64,000 nt of DNA from positions 43,112,218 to 43,176,217 of the forward strand of contig NC_061119.1 of NCBI RefSeq assembly GCF_002878395.1, given 5' to 3'. Each line of letters begins with the position of its first letter. Position 1 is the stretch's first letter. The translations under genes were made by a program, and so were the position numbers. The DNA comes from Capsicum annuum. Taxonomy: Eukaryota; Streptophyta; Magnoliopsida; Solanales; Solanaceae. Of this stretch, positions 12,453-24,723 are shown piece by piece. The notes under the pieces are model-generated. The model was not told the origin of the DNA. It saw only the letters and a program-made list of their open reading frames with translations, and did no database searches.

Positions 12453-12884
12453 TAATTTGAAATAACACATCGAAATTTTTTGTTTCTTTGTTTGATTTAG
12501 TTTATTCTTTTTTCCCTAATTTGATCAATGTAGTTTTTATTTACTCTATTTCTATTTTTAGCTGAGAATTATTGGTTTGATTTAATGTTATTCTCATTTT
12601 AAAGTTTTGTTTGGAGTTCTTGAAGTGAAACTTGTTGCGTTAATCTCTGATTGGTATGTTTTTCAAAATATATTGGTGTGTCTACGTCTTTGATAGTTGT
12701 TCAGGTTTGGTTTTTCTCTTACTAAATTCCCATTCATTAATGTTACATGTGTTACACCGTACATATGTCGTAGGTTTGGTTTTCCTCACATACAGTTATA
12801 TGGTATAAATGTGTACATTTATGGTGTCTCTAAACTATGGTTTACTTGAAGATATTATATGAAAATTTGTGTAGATTGCAGAAA
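12453..12884. other. Spacer between the two CACTA genes
   Basis: T-rich DNA that probably holds the 3' untranslated part of the transposase gene or an intron joining the two units. No distinct terminator was recognised. Confidence 0.5.
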
Positions 12885-13640
12885 GCAATAAGGATAAGGG
12901 TACTGCTAATGCTCCCAAAAAGAAATCAAAGAAGGCTAGTATGATCAACAGGAGATAAACATGTATACACATTAGGTCAGACTCTACACCATCTCATTCA
13001 TCGTGAAGTGCATCAATACATAGGCCTCTTAGACCAACTGATCAGTCTTATAGTCATTTGTCTGCACAAATCCTTTCTCTGTCATTCTATATTGATCCAC
13101 CTCTTACATATACTCAGTATCCTCCACATATGCCTACGATGAGGCCCACATCAGGTTATGCTAACTCACATACATACAGTCAATTGACTCCCGTGATGCA
13201 GCAGAAGGCATCTAGTCCCTCGTATATAGTTACTCTTAACCCTTCTAACTCACAACCTTCATCAATATCTACTCCACAAATTGGGATATCAAGTCTTCTG
13301 CTTTGAGGTAACATCTCTAAAACTGACAATCCTACCATATACCAGTGTATTATATATGGTCAGGTCCATCCACAAGCTGGCATGAGGGACATACGCAACA
13401 GACTCATCATAGAGCCTGATAGCTATAGGTATGGTTTTTACAAAATGTATTTAGTTTATGAATATGTCATAATTGTTTTAGATTTAACCTATAAATGTTT
13501 AAATTTTGGAATACACTTTTAATTTGGATGCTGCTATAAGGATCCTTTCTCAAATCATTTAAGGTCTTTATAGGGGTGCTGTCATGAGTTGGGGCAAGAT
13601 TCTAAACAATCTCATGAACCAGATTCTTTTGGAAATTAGG

Positions 13641-15513
13641 GTATATTCTTCTCCATGCTCTTCTTTTCCCTACTGATTTATCAAAAAAGTTCATAAACAA
13701 AAGAAATTTGTAGTGGTCCAGCTTCTTGTTACCTTTTCCATTCTGTGTCTAGTATCTCATCCACTTCTTATTACCTTCTTACTATGTTATCTCATCTTAA
13801 TTAGAAGGTAGTACAATTGTGCTTTCGCTTACATATTCGTGTTGTCTGACTTATTCCTTTTTAGAGAAACTGTATATGTCTTACACGTTTGTGTTGTCTG
13901 AGTTGTTCCTTTTTAAATTATCTGTACATGGCTTATACATTCATATTGTCTGACTTGTTCCTTTTTAAGACAAACTGTACATGGCTTATATATTCATATT
14001 GACTGACTTGTTCATTTTTAAGATAAACTGTACATGGCTTATATGTTCATATTTTCTTACTGGTTCCTTTTTCAGATAAGTTGTATGCAGCTTATGATGA
14101 ATATAATTACTCAAGAGTGCTTTAAGCATAGTAGTAATCTACCGCGGTGTGTTTATATATTTTCTTAGGAGCACTGGCTATCCATGTAGTGAGAACTTAA
14201 CCTTTTGGTAGTATTATACATAGTGGTGACCATACCAAATGATTCTTTATGATTTGTACCCAAGGGTATGGCCCTATTAATTCAATAAAATTTGGGCAAC
14301 CTTGAAGATAAGGGTTCAAGTCCCAACAGAGAAAAAACAAAGGGTGATTTTTTCCTATTTGTCTAAGACTTGGTGGATATAGTTACATTGATATCTATGC
14401 TGGTGGGAGTAGTAGGTACCTAGTGGAATAATTGAGTTGCAGTTGAGCTGGCTTTGCACGGGATTATCTGAAAAAGAAAACAAAAATCTTCATGATTTGC
14501 CATGATTTTGGTTGTGTGGACACGTACTCAGAAATTGTTCTACAGTGTTACAGGATTATGTCTTTATTTGGGTATGCTTACCTGTTTATTAATATAGTAT
14601 GCCCTTTCCAGTTTGCATTGACTGTTAGCAATAATTGATGGCCTAAATTTTGTACTATTGTTATCTCTTATCTGGAAGATTGTTTGGTTATCAATCGATG
14701 TTCTTATCTTAGTCCTGGTGTGTAATGTCTGCTTGTGTACTTAAACCACAAGTTTGGCCCTTTTACTAGGAGGTTAAATGCTTGTGTAATTATCAATAGT
14801 TTTAACAATCTGCAGTGTGCAATGTTATGAGAAGAAACTGGGGATTGTTGGGACATTTACAACTTTGAATTTAAGTATCCACTGGTGCACCATATGAAAG
14901 ATGATAAAAAATCTAGAGCCCTATTGATGCCATGATCTTACCCCTTTCCATCCAATGTACTCGGCAATTTTACCACTAGATATTTCCCTAACCATAGCAC
15001 CCATATTAGATAAAGAACCGAATAAAGAGAACTGAAAAGATTAGCTTTAGTCATCAATTGGTCTCAAGCAGATAAATGAATTGCATAAAGCAAAATGACC
15101 CATTACCTCAGATACAGTGAGCTTCAGATCATTGATTATAGCAGTTTGCATAGGCGATTAGTATTTAGACTACAAAAAGCAACCCAGAGAAGAACAAAAC
15201 AATTAATCAAATAGAGACATGAGCACATAAATACAAAAATACATACATATTAGAAAGTTTTCTATAAGAAATCTGATTGTGTGGTTTGGAATTATTTGCC
15301 ACCTTTGTTAAGTCTGATAACTTAAATCTCATCTGTTTTTATTTTTTATAAGTTTGAATCAATTTGTACTTGTTTTATTTAAGCCAAGGATCTATTGGGA
15401 ATAATATCTCTTTGTCAATGAGGTAGGAGTAATTTATCTCAGTTTATCTTTTCATTACATAGAAAGTGTTTCATTAGCAAATTAATTCATCTTAGTTTAT
15501 CTTGTCATTACAG
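13641..15513 (+). other. Long intron of the second CACTA gene, with tandem repeat
   Basis: Donor GTATATTC at 13641; acceptor CATTACAG ends at 15513. It carries the 53-base tandem repeat at 13821-14095 and otherwise shows no recognised coding or element boundary. Confidence 0.55.
13821..14095. repeat. 53-base tandem repeat, about five copies
   Basis: Units contain TGTACATGGCTTATA, TTCATATTG and GACTTGTTCCTTTTTAAGA. Successive TGTA(C/T)ATG starts are 52-53 bases apart. The copies differ by a few bases each, with the first and last most diverged. Confidence 0.85.
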
Positions 15514-16144
15514 AGAAAGTGTTTTGGCATCCAGAACATGAAGCCTAGATTAAAGCAAACTTCAAGTTAAAAGTTGGGCGCATACTTACTAGCTTGCTAT
15601 CAAAAGCTCGTGAAAATAACAAGAGGCCAAGGTGAATTCTACCTAAAAATTGGAAAAAGTTAGTTGACCACTGAGAGACAGATTTGAGGTTCAAGTAAAT
15701 GAGTGAGATTGGCAAGAAAGCTAAAGCATTTCTTAAGGGTGGCTTTTTACACACGAGTGGAGCTTGGAGTCAGGAAAATGTAAGGAGAAAATTGGTACGT
15801 CATTCATGTGATTTTGGTATTTTTATTGAATTGTGACTGCTTAGTGACACCTTAGCCTCAGACAACCAATTATTCTAGGCTATTTAACATGAGATGCTAT
15901 AATGAACCGACACTAATAGTAATATAGATATCGAAAATATTTAATTGATCTTTCAATCTGTAGTTGAAGTGCAGGCTATAGATTTCTGGACAAATGACAA
16001 TTCAATTGAAATTAGAAATTCTTAACCAAAATGATTGTTCTTGCTTAGTTGCATATGGTAATTTGTTTATTTATTTATTTGAATGAAATGCTAAGAGCAC
16101 TCTTGTTCTTTATCTCATTCATGTTTGGAATTGGGGTATGATTA

Positions 16145-16235
16145 CTTAGAGGTCGTTTGGTACATGGGATTATCCCATATAAAAGGTGGGGTAAAATAAT
16201 TTCATGGGTTAAAATATCTGCATACGAAGAGGAGT
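16145..16235. repeat. End fragment of a GGTCGTTTGGT-type MITE
   Basis: The text AGGTCGTTTGGTACATGGGA, followed by TATCCCATATAAAA and GGTGGGGTAAAATAATTTC, resembles one end of the common Solanaceae MITE that starts (G)GGTCGTTTGGTACA. No opposite end is visible nearby. Confidence 0.4.
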
Positions 16236-16885
16236 ATATATTGTTCAGTTTCTGCTAGCTTGCATAACTACTACCTATTCTTTTTCTTGAAGTTGCTAAA
16301 GTATACCAAGTTTGTTTTCTTGCTTAAGTGTCTAGTTTTGATGCTCCGTTTTTTGACAGTATTTGATAGATAAACACTAGCTTATTTAATTCTTTGGCAT
16401 AGGCCAGGAAGATGTTTCTTTGCTTTACATCTCAAAGACTGTTTCTTTATGCATATTATGTTTTGTTAGATGGATGATAAGCTAAATTTTTGTCCTCCTT
16501 TTTGTTCAATTCACAATAATTGAAAAAGTTGGTTCTAGGAGCCTATTTTGGTTTTCTTCTTAATTTGTACTCAATAAATGCATGCCCCTTGATTCATTTA
16601 TGTTTATCTGCACCCTGTTTAAACTTTATCCTTAACCAGGTCTTTAATTTTTATCATATTAAAAGCTAGATATTTTATAAAAGGAAGTGATAAAAAGTTT
16701 TGTTTGTTCTTCTCAGACACTTGGTTAGTATTAATTTTCTGAAAATTTGTACCTGATAGTTGTCAATTCTTGTTGTCCCAAATTCCCTGGAGAGTTTATC
16801 AATTTTTGTCCAGACTTATTAGCTATCTGTGTGCCACACCCTTTATACTGCTGATTGCTATCAATTGGAGCAACCATTGAATTTG

Positions 16886-16982
16886 TAATTTTTTTCACTA
16901 CTCTTAGGCAAAAAAATTGGTGCATTATGATTGAGATTTTTTCACTTCTCTTAGGCAAAAAAATGGTGCATTATGGTTGAGA
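16886..16982. repeat. Short tandem duplication (about 47-48 bases)
   Basis: TTTTTTTCACTACTCTTAGG...GGTGCATTATGATTGAGA is followed at once by a second near-identical copy. Confidence 0.8.
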
Positions 16983-17459
16983 ATACTATCCAAAATTGAT
17001 GAGTAATTCTTCGATGTACCCATATACATCTGTTAGACATGGGTGAGACAAGTCTAATGAAGGATACCTGTAATATAACTTTTGGTGAGATCAGAATTAG
17101 AGTTGGTCTTTACACAAGGTGAAATGTCTATATTGAATGGAAGAGACGTGAGTATTCAATAGGCATTGGACATCTGACAAAAGAGATACACAGATAGATT
17201 TCTTAACTCATGTCCAGTCAGTTTACTTGTCATGTCTCCTTGATCAAAAGGAACTCAGACAGTACATAACCGTTCAAGGCACACTTTGTTAATTGAATGT
17301 TGGGGTACATACTAAAATTATACTATGATATGATTTTTGCTTAGTTCCCAGTAAAGAGAAAATCTAGTAGTTTTTTTGTGTGCTATAGTTCTACTCTCTA
17401 CTTTTTAACATCTGCTTTTTTGCTCCTTCGAAATTTTAGTCCATTAAATTTAGGTGTAT

Positions 17460-17740
17460 ACTAATTACTACACAAATTTCTGCTTATAAATAATAAATTG
17501 AGATGATGTCATCTGATGAATTATTGCTAGACTTTTAGTATCTATTTATGATAAATATAAGAGAATAATATTATTTGATTATGTATCGACATTGTATAAT
17601 TATTACATAAATTTCTGCTTATAAACAATAAATTGAAATGGTGTCACCTGATAAATTATTGCTAGACTTTTAGTATCTATTTATGAGAAATATAAGAGAA
17701 GAATATTATTGAATTATGTATTCAATAATTATGGTACATA
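17460..17740. repeat. Tandem duplication of about 136 bases
   Basis: The first copy starts TAATTACTACACAAATTTCTGC near 17461 and the second starts TAATTATTACATAAATTTCTGC near 17597. Both continue through GCTTATAAA(T/C)AATAAATTGA and TTGCTAGACTTTTAGTATC. It lies in the intron before the exon at 17857. Confidence 0.85.
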
Positions 17741-18884
17741 ATTTATTCAGAATGAGATCAACTTCAGTCAATGTACTGCAATATTTTTTATGTTTCAGCC
17801 ATTGTTTCGTAATCATTATTTCATAGCATTTAAAGTTAAATTAATTTTGTTTGCAGGAAAAGGAACTTGGGAGGCCAATAACTCGGGTTGAGGCATTCAA
17901 GGCTACACACACAAGGAAGAAGAAAACCCATGGAGATCCTGATGTTTGGGTTGAGCCACAAGCTCAACTGACCTATGTAAGCCTCTATTTCTAGTAGTTA
18001 TTACTTTATTTTCTAAATTTATATTCTAATATTATTATTATTAAATTCAGCAATACCTGCAATTCATAAAGGATTTTCGCCAAACTCTGCCAGAAGATAG
18101 GCAAGACTTACCATATAGCCAAGAGCAGAATGAAAGAATATGGTTAGATGCGGTTGGTGGCTCGAGTAGGTATGGATATGCTTATGGCTTGTCCCAACGA
18201 ACCTTTCGTGAATTTCATTCGGAACTAGAAGGCCTCAGTAATTTCAGGATGATGAGTCAAAGAAGACGATTTTGTCTTTGAAGCAGCAAATAGTTGAGCT
18301 ATCTAACGAAACTAAGGCCTCGTAGACTCGGGAAAGGCAAAAAGATATATAGTATGCAGGAATGAACGCCCAATTCGATACATTACTTGCTTCGGGGAGA
18401 TTCCCCTTTATCCCCGTGATGTAGTACACCCTCCCCGGCCTCCATAGTCTCTACCTATTTCATATGGAGTATATGGTCAATACAGAGATGTGACTGAGGA
18501 TTCCAACAGTGATGAAGATGATGAGGATTACTATATGGACAATACACCGCCGCATTTTTAAAGTTGAATGTTGTCTAGATAATCCAAACTATATACTTTA
18601 TGGTGGTTTATTTGAATTCTTAAGTGTTTTTGAATGCATTAAAACTTTAAAGTAGCATGATGTTAAATAACTTATGACTTCTATGTTTTGTTCGTTCAAT
18701 TTCAAGGTATTTAAATTTTATTTTCATTTTGTGGTTATTGGATTATATTTACTTGTGTTTGTTGTAACTTGATTGATTGGTGGGAGTTCTTAAAGCTCGA
18801 TTTAATTGATTACATTGTATATATTATTGAATTAAATTAAAATGGCAGGTATTTGTAAAAGTTTTTTTTTTTTCAAAAAGTGAC

Positions 18885-19333
18885 CTCATGAAATTGTTAT
18901 TTCGCATTTTTATTTTTTTGCAAGTGCACAAAAATGACAAAATGAGGTTTCTTTTTCACAATTTCATTTTTCACATGCTCAAATAAGAGACGGCAAGAGG
19001 TCGCTTATATTTCAAATAAATTGCTTATAATAAAAAATTAAGAAGAAATAGTCACCTGATGAGATGTCTTTTAATTAAAAAATAAAATAAATAAAATCAA
19101 ATGGAGACCATATGAGGTCTCTTTTAATAAAATAATAATAAAAAAAAATAGAAACCTTAGGAGGTCTCTTTTTGAAAAATTCAAAAAATAACCTAGCGAC
19201 CTCGTGAGGTTGCTTTTAAGCGACCTCATGAGGTCTCTTACAAAAAACAACCTATGTTTTAGATACTATCAATTGAGATCGCTTTTGAAGTCTCTTTTTC
19301 TGAAAAAGAGACCTTATGAGGTCTCCTTTTTAA
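18885..19333. repeat. CACTA right subterminal repeats
   Basis: Copies of GACCTCATGAGGTC or its half-sites occur near 18880, 18985, 19054, 19105, 19152, 19197, 19222, 19277 and 19310, mirroring the left end. Two of them (19197 and 19222) are arranged almost back to back. Confidence 0.85.
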
Positions 19334-19361
19334 ATCTCTTTTTACAGTTTTTTTAATAGTG
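19334..19361 (-). repeat. CACTA right terminal inverted repeat
   Basis: Ends ...ACAGTTTTTTTAATAGTG, whose complement begins with an intact CACTA. It is followed by AAA, matching the AAA left of 6677. Confidence 0.88.
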
Positions 19362-19364
19362 AAA

Positions 19365-21412
19365 GTTATTTTTTTAAAATAAAAAATATATATTTAAAAA
19401 ATATTTTAAAAAACATTTGCATTAAACAAACATAAGTTCATTTTTTCAAAAAATATTTTCTAACATACGTATTTTATGAAAATCTTGTATATATTTCAAG
19501 AAAAGAAAAAGAAAAAAGTAGGGTAGTATAGTAAATAAGGGGACGTTTGGTGTGAGGTACTAGAGTAAATAATCTTGGAATAAAATAATAGTCCCGGAAT
19601 AAAAAATTTAATCCATTGTTTGGTTGCTAATATTCGGGATAACTTATTCCGGGATTAATAAATTGTACCGGAGTATGGTGGGATACAATCCCATCATAAT
19701 TTATCCTTGGGATAAAACTATAAAATGACAAGATTACTCCAAACCCATTACAAACACATTTCTCCAATCTTCTTCATCTCCTCTTAGTTCTTCAATCTCT
19801 AATTATTACTTTTGAAATTGAAAAAATATTATTGATATCTATTTGATTATCTAAAACGCGCTATTTATGATAAATTAAAAAGACTAAATATCTTATTTTG
19901 GAACGACGAAAATAGATGACTGAGAAAAATTAACCTCTTATTAATTGAATTTTGCATTTTTTTTCATCCCATTGCTTGTGAATTTCATAAACGTATACGT
20001 TGTTCTCTTATATAAAGGATCAAAGTGCAAAGTTAACAAATTAAAAATCAAAATATGTTAGATTCATACATAATAAGGATCAAAACTAGGTACTATAATT
20101 TTTTATATATCCGACAAAATGTAGGTACTATAATTTTTTAAGCATAGAAAAACGGAATTCAACATCAACTTTTTCCTTCCAAGTGTTATTTTTGTAAATT
20201 GATAACACGAAAAGTTCTTACTACACAATGAAAAGATTAATTAAAGTAAGTAGATTTTATAATAATAATTACCATTCATTGATAATCTGTAAAATATTTT
20301 AGCAACTATAAAGGTGTTGCCTAGTTTTAATACACATTATTATTTCACAATCGACTTCATTGTTCAATTACATATTTTAAATTAAATAATTTTTTAATCA
20401 CTTAAAAATTGATATTGTATATATCAATTAAAATGGATTTTAATATTCTATATTATATGAGTGATATGTGTTTAAATGAAACAACATAAACAACAAATCT
20501 TCTTTTACTTTAACAAACTTAAGTTGAAAGTTTTTATTTCAAACTAAATAAGATGTAGTAAGTTTTTTTTTTTTAACACAAACGGTATAATCACAGAGAG
20601 GCACATGCAAAAAAATTAAAGCTATAAGATAAAAGTTTTATTTTTAAAATACATATAATACAATCATGAAAATGTACACACAAAAAAAATTAAGTTAAAT
20701 AAGATGAAAGTTTTATTTTTTAATAATAAATATTTAAAGTTTAAAAAGAAATATATATATATAAAAATTAAATAAGATAGAGGGTATTCTGATAATCAAT
20801 TAATTTATTCTTAAAAATTATATCATGCATATTACTTTGAATACAGTAAATCAAACATTCAATAAAAATTAATTTTAATATATCTAATTTCAATATAACT
20901 TATTTCATTATAATTAATTTCAGTATAACTACATTTTCAACGCAGCTCTAAATGGACAATGATTCAACATGTAGCAAAACCTTGGACACATGTATATCAT
21001 GCGGCGACCCTTGGTGTTTTGTGCTTTATATTCTTAGAATACAATAGAAAAACATTTGAATGTAACGTAATCTTCAAACGTAGGACCAACCTTTTTTCAC
21101 TTTGTCATCTTCACTTTCTTGTCGGTTATCCATCCATTATCTCAATCTTTGACCATAACATAAAGATATATGCCAACTTCCACCACCGGTTAGAATTTTC
21201 ACTATCAAGTTTAAACTATAAATAAATAAAATATAAAAAGGTCGAAAGGCTAACCTCTATTATGTACATACCAAATCATGTATACAAAAAGGAGAGTATG
21301 TTCCAACTTCCAACCAAACAAAATTTGAGTGATCCTACCCCGATCCAGAAACAACCGACATCCTTTTCTTTCTTTTCTCATTCACCTTTTCTCCTTTCAA
21401 ATAAAAATGGTA
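19365..21412. other. AT-rich spacer with a MITE-end fragment near 19546-19715
   Basis: The text GGGGACGTTTGGTGTGAGGTAC, followed by CCGGGATTAATAAATTGTACC and GGGATACAATCCCATCA, resembles one half of a GGGACGTTTGGT-type MITE. The far end is not recognisable. The rest (19760-21410) is AT-rich with no supported gene. The reading frame at 20959-21225 shows no family motif. Confidence 0.45.
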
Positions 21413-22709
21413 CTCCCCATGTTCTATTTTATGCACAATCTCTTTATCAGTCCATTCTCAAAAAGAATATTATTTTATTATAATTAAAATAAAAAAGATA
21501 AAAAATATCTTTGAATTATTTGAAAATTATTTAAAATGAATTAAAAATATTGTTTATTTATTTTTGAACTTAAAAATACCTTCTTTTTTTTTTACTCAAA
21601 AATATTCCTCCATTATATTTTAAGCCCAGAAACACCCCTCTCTAATGAAATACCATCAAACACGCCAATCACTTGATCAGTCCACATCAATATACACAAA
21701 TAAAAAATTGCTCCATTTAATCTATCTAACCATCAACCCATTTTTTTATTTAAAGACCCAACTCCACTCACATTGAAAAAAATCTAGCCCCAGAGGAAAA
21801 ATATTGAAGAATTTGATTGCTTATTTTTCATGTGATTGGTTCAAATATTTTGGATTGATCAAGGAGAAAGATAAGAAAATAATTAGGTCCTTAAATTGTT
21901 GATCCAAAAGAATCGGATTTTAATAGGGTCGATCATAAACAATTGGATCCTCAAATAGTTGACCTGATTTTCAAGAGCTCAGATTGCTACTAGATATGAA
22001 TTTGTCTAATGAGAAATCTGATTGTAGTGAGAGGAATAGTAATTCAGAGACAACATTGAAATTTGAAGAGTGAAAATTTAGTGGCAATGTAGGACAACCA
22101 CAAGTTGATGAGATCAAGAATTTCTCTAGTGAGTCTCGTAATTTTGAAAATATAAAATAATAAAATATAAGGCGGTGCAAGGGACGATATGAGGAAAATA
22201 ATTAAAGAATTGAATTTGCCTCTTGATTCGGATTTTTTGAATATGGATCGGATTGAATTTTTAAATAGAATAAAATGGGTTGATTCTTAGGTGGATTAAA
22301 TAGAGTGGTTTTTTCACGTGTATGCTGACGTGGACTAATTAAGTGACTTTTTTTATCTGTGTGGTGTATTTGGTGACATTCCGTTAGAGAGAAGGGTATT
22401 TTTGAGCCAAAAAATTAATGGAGGAGTTTTTTTGAGTCAAAAAATTAACGGAGAGGTATTTTTGAGCCCAAAAAATAAACAGAAGCATATTTTTGAATCA
22501 AAAAATAAACAAAGGTTATTTTTGATCCATTTTGAATAGTTCAGGAATATTTTTTACCCTTTTGTAATTAAAAAAAATCACTTAATCTTTTGTTTTATTC
22601 TTAATGAAATAACAATCACAAAATATTTAAAAATTATTTTTTGACCATAATTTTTTTTAAAAAAAAAAATATTATATCAAGTCAAAATATAGCACATAAA
22701 ATGGGATCA
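21413..22709. mobile_element. Stowaway-type MITE, interrupted by a Mutator-type element
   Basis: The left arm 21413-21480 (CTCCCCATGTTCTATTTTATGC) and the right arm 22574-22709 (...AGCACATAAAATGGGATCA) are complementary at their ends. Without the insert the arms total about 205 bases, the size of the uninterrupted MITE at 28658-28870. TA precedes the left arm; the right end is worn. Confidence 0.75.
21490..22564. mobile_element. Non-autonomous Mutator-type element with long inverted repeats
   Basis: A 9-bp duplication, TAATTAAAA (21481-21489 and 22565-22573), flanks a 1075-base block. Its two sides are inverted copies for about 250 bases. The left reads ...CTCCATTATATTTTAAGCCCAG, CCATCAAACACGCCAATCAC and AGTCCACATCA; the complement of the right reads ...CTCCATTAATTTTTTGGCTC, CACCAAATACACCACACAG and AGTCCACGTCA. 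The right arm carries four short repeats of the type TTTTTGAGCCAAAAAATTAA. Nine-base duplications and long TIRs are typical of MULEs. No transposase is inside. Confidence 0.8.
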
Positions 22710-23093
22710 TTTACTATTACTTTCTTTTTTGGGTACGTAAATTTTGTTTCTATTAAGAAGTTTGTGTTCGAATTTTCTTCCTCTACTGGCTTAGGAAGTA
22801 TTTGTTTGTGTAACGCATCGAAAATCCACAGAAACTGATGAATCTTACGTTGTCAGTTTTGTTGGATGTTGGAGCGGTTACGGTTGCTGTTAGGTTTTGT
22901 AGAATAATTTACTATTTAGTTGTAGACTTCTATTTTTCGTTTAATTTTAAAAGTTAAAGAAATAATTTATTATTTTATATCTATTATTTTTATTATTAAG
23001 AATTATTTATTTTTAAATATTTAAATAATTTATACTAATAACTAGAAGTGATTAAAATTATTATATTTATTATCTTAAAAATGGTACAATTAA

Positions 23094-23882
23094 GAGCCCG
23101 TTTGGGATTGTTGTTACAAAACTGTTTATTTAAAAAACATTTTTATAAAATAACTTTTCAAAAAGTGCTTTTGAAAAAAGTAATTTGCGTTTAATAAATT
23201 CATTTGAAAAATATTTTTTATAAACAAATTGTGTTTGGATAATCTTTCTCAAGAAGTGCTTTTTTGAAACAAATGACCAAAAAGGACGTGTATCAATAGA
23301 CTTTTACTACTAAAATCAATTTATATAGAAAATTTATTTTAAATATCTATTATAATATTTTTAGTTAAAAATTTATTTTTATTTAATTAAAAAGTACATA
23401 CTCTAAAATTTTCAATCAATATTTATATACATAAATATATTAGAAATATTAATAATGATATATAACTTTACTAATTTAAATATCACTTTAAAATATCAAA
23501 CAAAAATAAATATAAAAATTATTTCATAAATTAAAGTATTATTTATGAAAAATTAACGACAAAAATAATTAGTCCTTCATACATTACAAAATTCTCAACG
23601 ATTTCATCCCTAATTTTACTATGCAATATTTCCATATTAGTAGAAGATTTGTCTTGTATTTTTGAAGGTATACCAGAAGGTCCATCTCCTTCTTCATATA
23701 TTTAAACGACATGGTAACAAATATTTTACTTTTCATAAATTATTTATTTAAAATTAAATATTCGAGAAAAAATTTACAAGTGTTGTCAAAATATCATTTA
23801 TTCTTGTAACGTGATCCATATGCCATTTGTTATCATTAATAATAAAAAATAAAAAGTTATATATTCTTCGAATCATCATCAA

Positions 23883-23929
<47 letters not shown>

Positions 23930-24114
23930 GAAAAAAGTAATTTTCTGCTTCTGCTTTACTTTTTCTTACCAGCAGAAATTTTCTGCTTCTTTTTCAAAAA
24001 CACTTTCGCAAATTGACCAAACGTTCTTCTTTTTTACAAAAAAAAAGTATTTTTTTTTTTTGAAAATAAGTATTTTTTATTCTTTTTTGAAAATAAGCAA
24101 TGCCAAACATGCAC
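23094..24114. mobile_element. PIF/Harbinger-type non-autonomous element
   Basis: The left end GAGCCCGTTTGGGATTG and the complement of the right end GTGCATGTTTGGCATTG form imperfect TIRs. TAA flanks both sides (23091-23093 and 24115-24117), the target duplication of this superfamily. The 1021-base body is AT-rich, repeats AAGTGCTTTT words and contains a long AT microsatellite. No coding sequence was seen. Confidence 0.72.
23885..23936. repeat. (AT)26 microsatellite
   Basis: Fifty-two uninterrupted bases of alternating A and T within the Harbinger-type element. Confidence 0.97.
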
Positions 24115-24117
24115 TAA

Positions 24118-24723
24118 ATTTACATATGAAGTTAAGAGGGTTCGCGTACCAATGAATTGATTATTTATGGAATGAAAGATGCTAAAATTGTGTAGGTCGC
24201 TTGGTTGTGAGTTCTCTTCCCATCACCAACTATATGTGATTTTTATTTTACTCAAAGAATTCACAAAATTTAAATTTTAGATTCATCTCTACACTAGAGT
24301 TAAAATGAACAAGTAGAGAGAAAAAGCAATGATCGGAGAACAAATAAAATGTGTATTGTATTTATTAGGATTTGATTCAAGATGATTTATAAGTGAAGCT
24401 AAATCTCTCTTTATAGGATAGAGTGGGTGGCTAGTAATTACTCTCTATAAAGGGTTACCTCATGGTATTATAACTAATAATGTTCCACCAAGTTGTCCTA
24501 TCTGTTGCAAATCTCAGTCAATATTTTCTACAAAGGCTAGTATAACACGCTTCTGCACTCCTAAGAGATTTTGATGGCTTTGCCCACTATCTTTTTCTTC
24601 CATCTTCATTCTCATCCTTTGAACAGAGGCGTTTCCGTTATGATATTTCTCTTGAGATGTTCTTAGATGGAGGTTCCATCAGTGGTGCATATTCATGGCT
24701 TGTCATGTAGCACTCACTCGTGA
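24118..24723. other. Spacer with nothing recognised
   Basis: Mixed-composition DNA between two small elements. I saw no element ends, RNA gene or protein family in it. Confidence 0.4.

Larger units (their letters stand above)
12885..18561 (+). pseudogene. CACTA second gene, Transposase_24-like (TnpA-type), inactive
   Basis: This corresponds to the DNA-binding accessory protein of plant CACTA elements. Exon pieces are: 12885-13428 (lysine-rich start, then a Pro/Ser/Thr-rich stretch); one ending at 13640 (containing AIRILSQII and SLYRG-like text); 15514-15779 (FWHPEHEA, LLSKARENNKRP, KAFLKGGFLHTSGAWS); 17857-17976 (ELGRPITRVEAFKATHTRK, the family hallmark); and 18051 to the stop at 18559-18561 (QYLQFIKDFRQTLPEDRQ, then SKKTILSLKQQIVEL, a short coiled coil). 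Splice signals GTATGG, GTAAGG, GTAAGC and TTTGCAG fit these limits. Several stops (for example in 15514-15779 and near 18325) show decay. Exon limits other than those named are uncertain. Confidence 0.82.
6677..19361 (+). mobile_element. CACTA (En/Spm-type) DNA transposon, near-complete
   Basis: The left end TACTAAAAAAGTTGTAAAAA (first C mutated to T) matches the complement of the right end, CACTATTAAAAAAACTGT, allowing a small gap. Both are flanked by AAA (6674-6676 and 19362-19364), the 3-bp duplication typical of CACTA elements, although AAA is weak evidence in AT-rich DNA. Next to each end lie several palindromic copies of GACCTCATGAGGTC. Inside are two genes in the same direction: a DUF4218/DUF4216-type transposase (8836-12452) and a Transposase_24-like gene (about 12885-18561). 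Both are broken, so the copy cannot move itself, but its ends might still be recognised. Confidence 0.92.

Noticed and set aside
19546..19760. Complete GGGACGTTTGGT-type MITE
   Set aside because: Only one end is recognisable; the expected ACCAAACGTCCC end is missing, so it is noted only as a fragment.
20959..21225. 88-codon plus-strand frame
   Set aside because: No domain, no splice or promoter context, and composition like the surrounding spacer.
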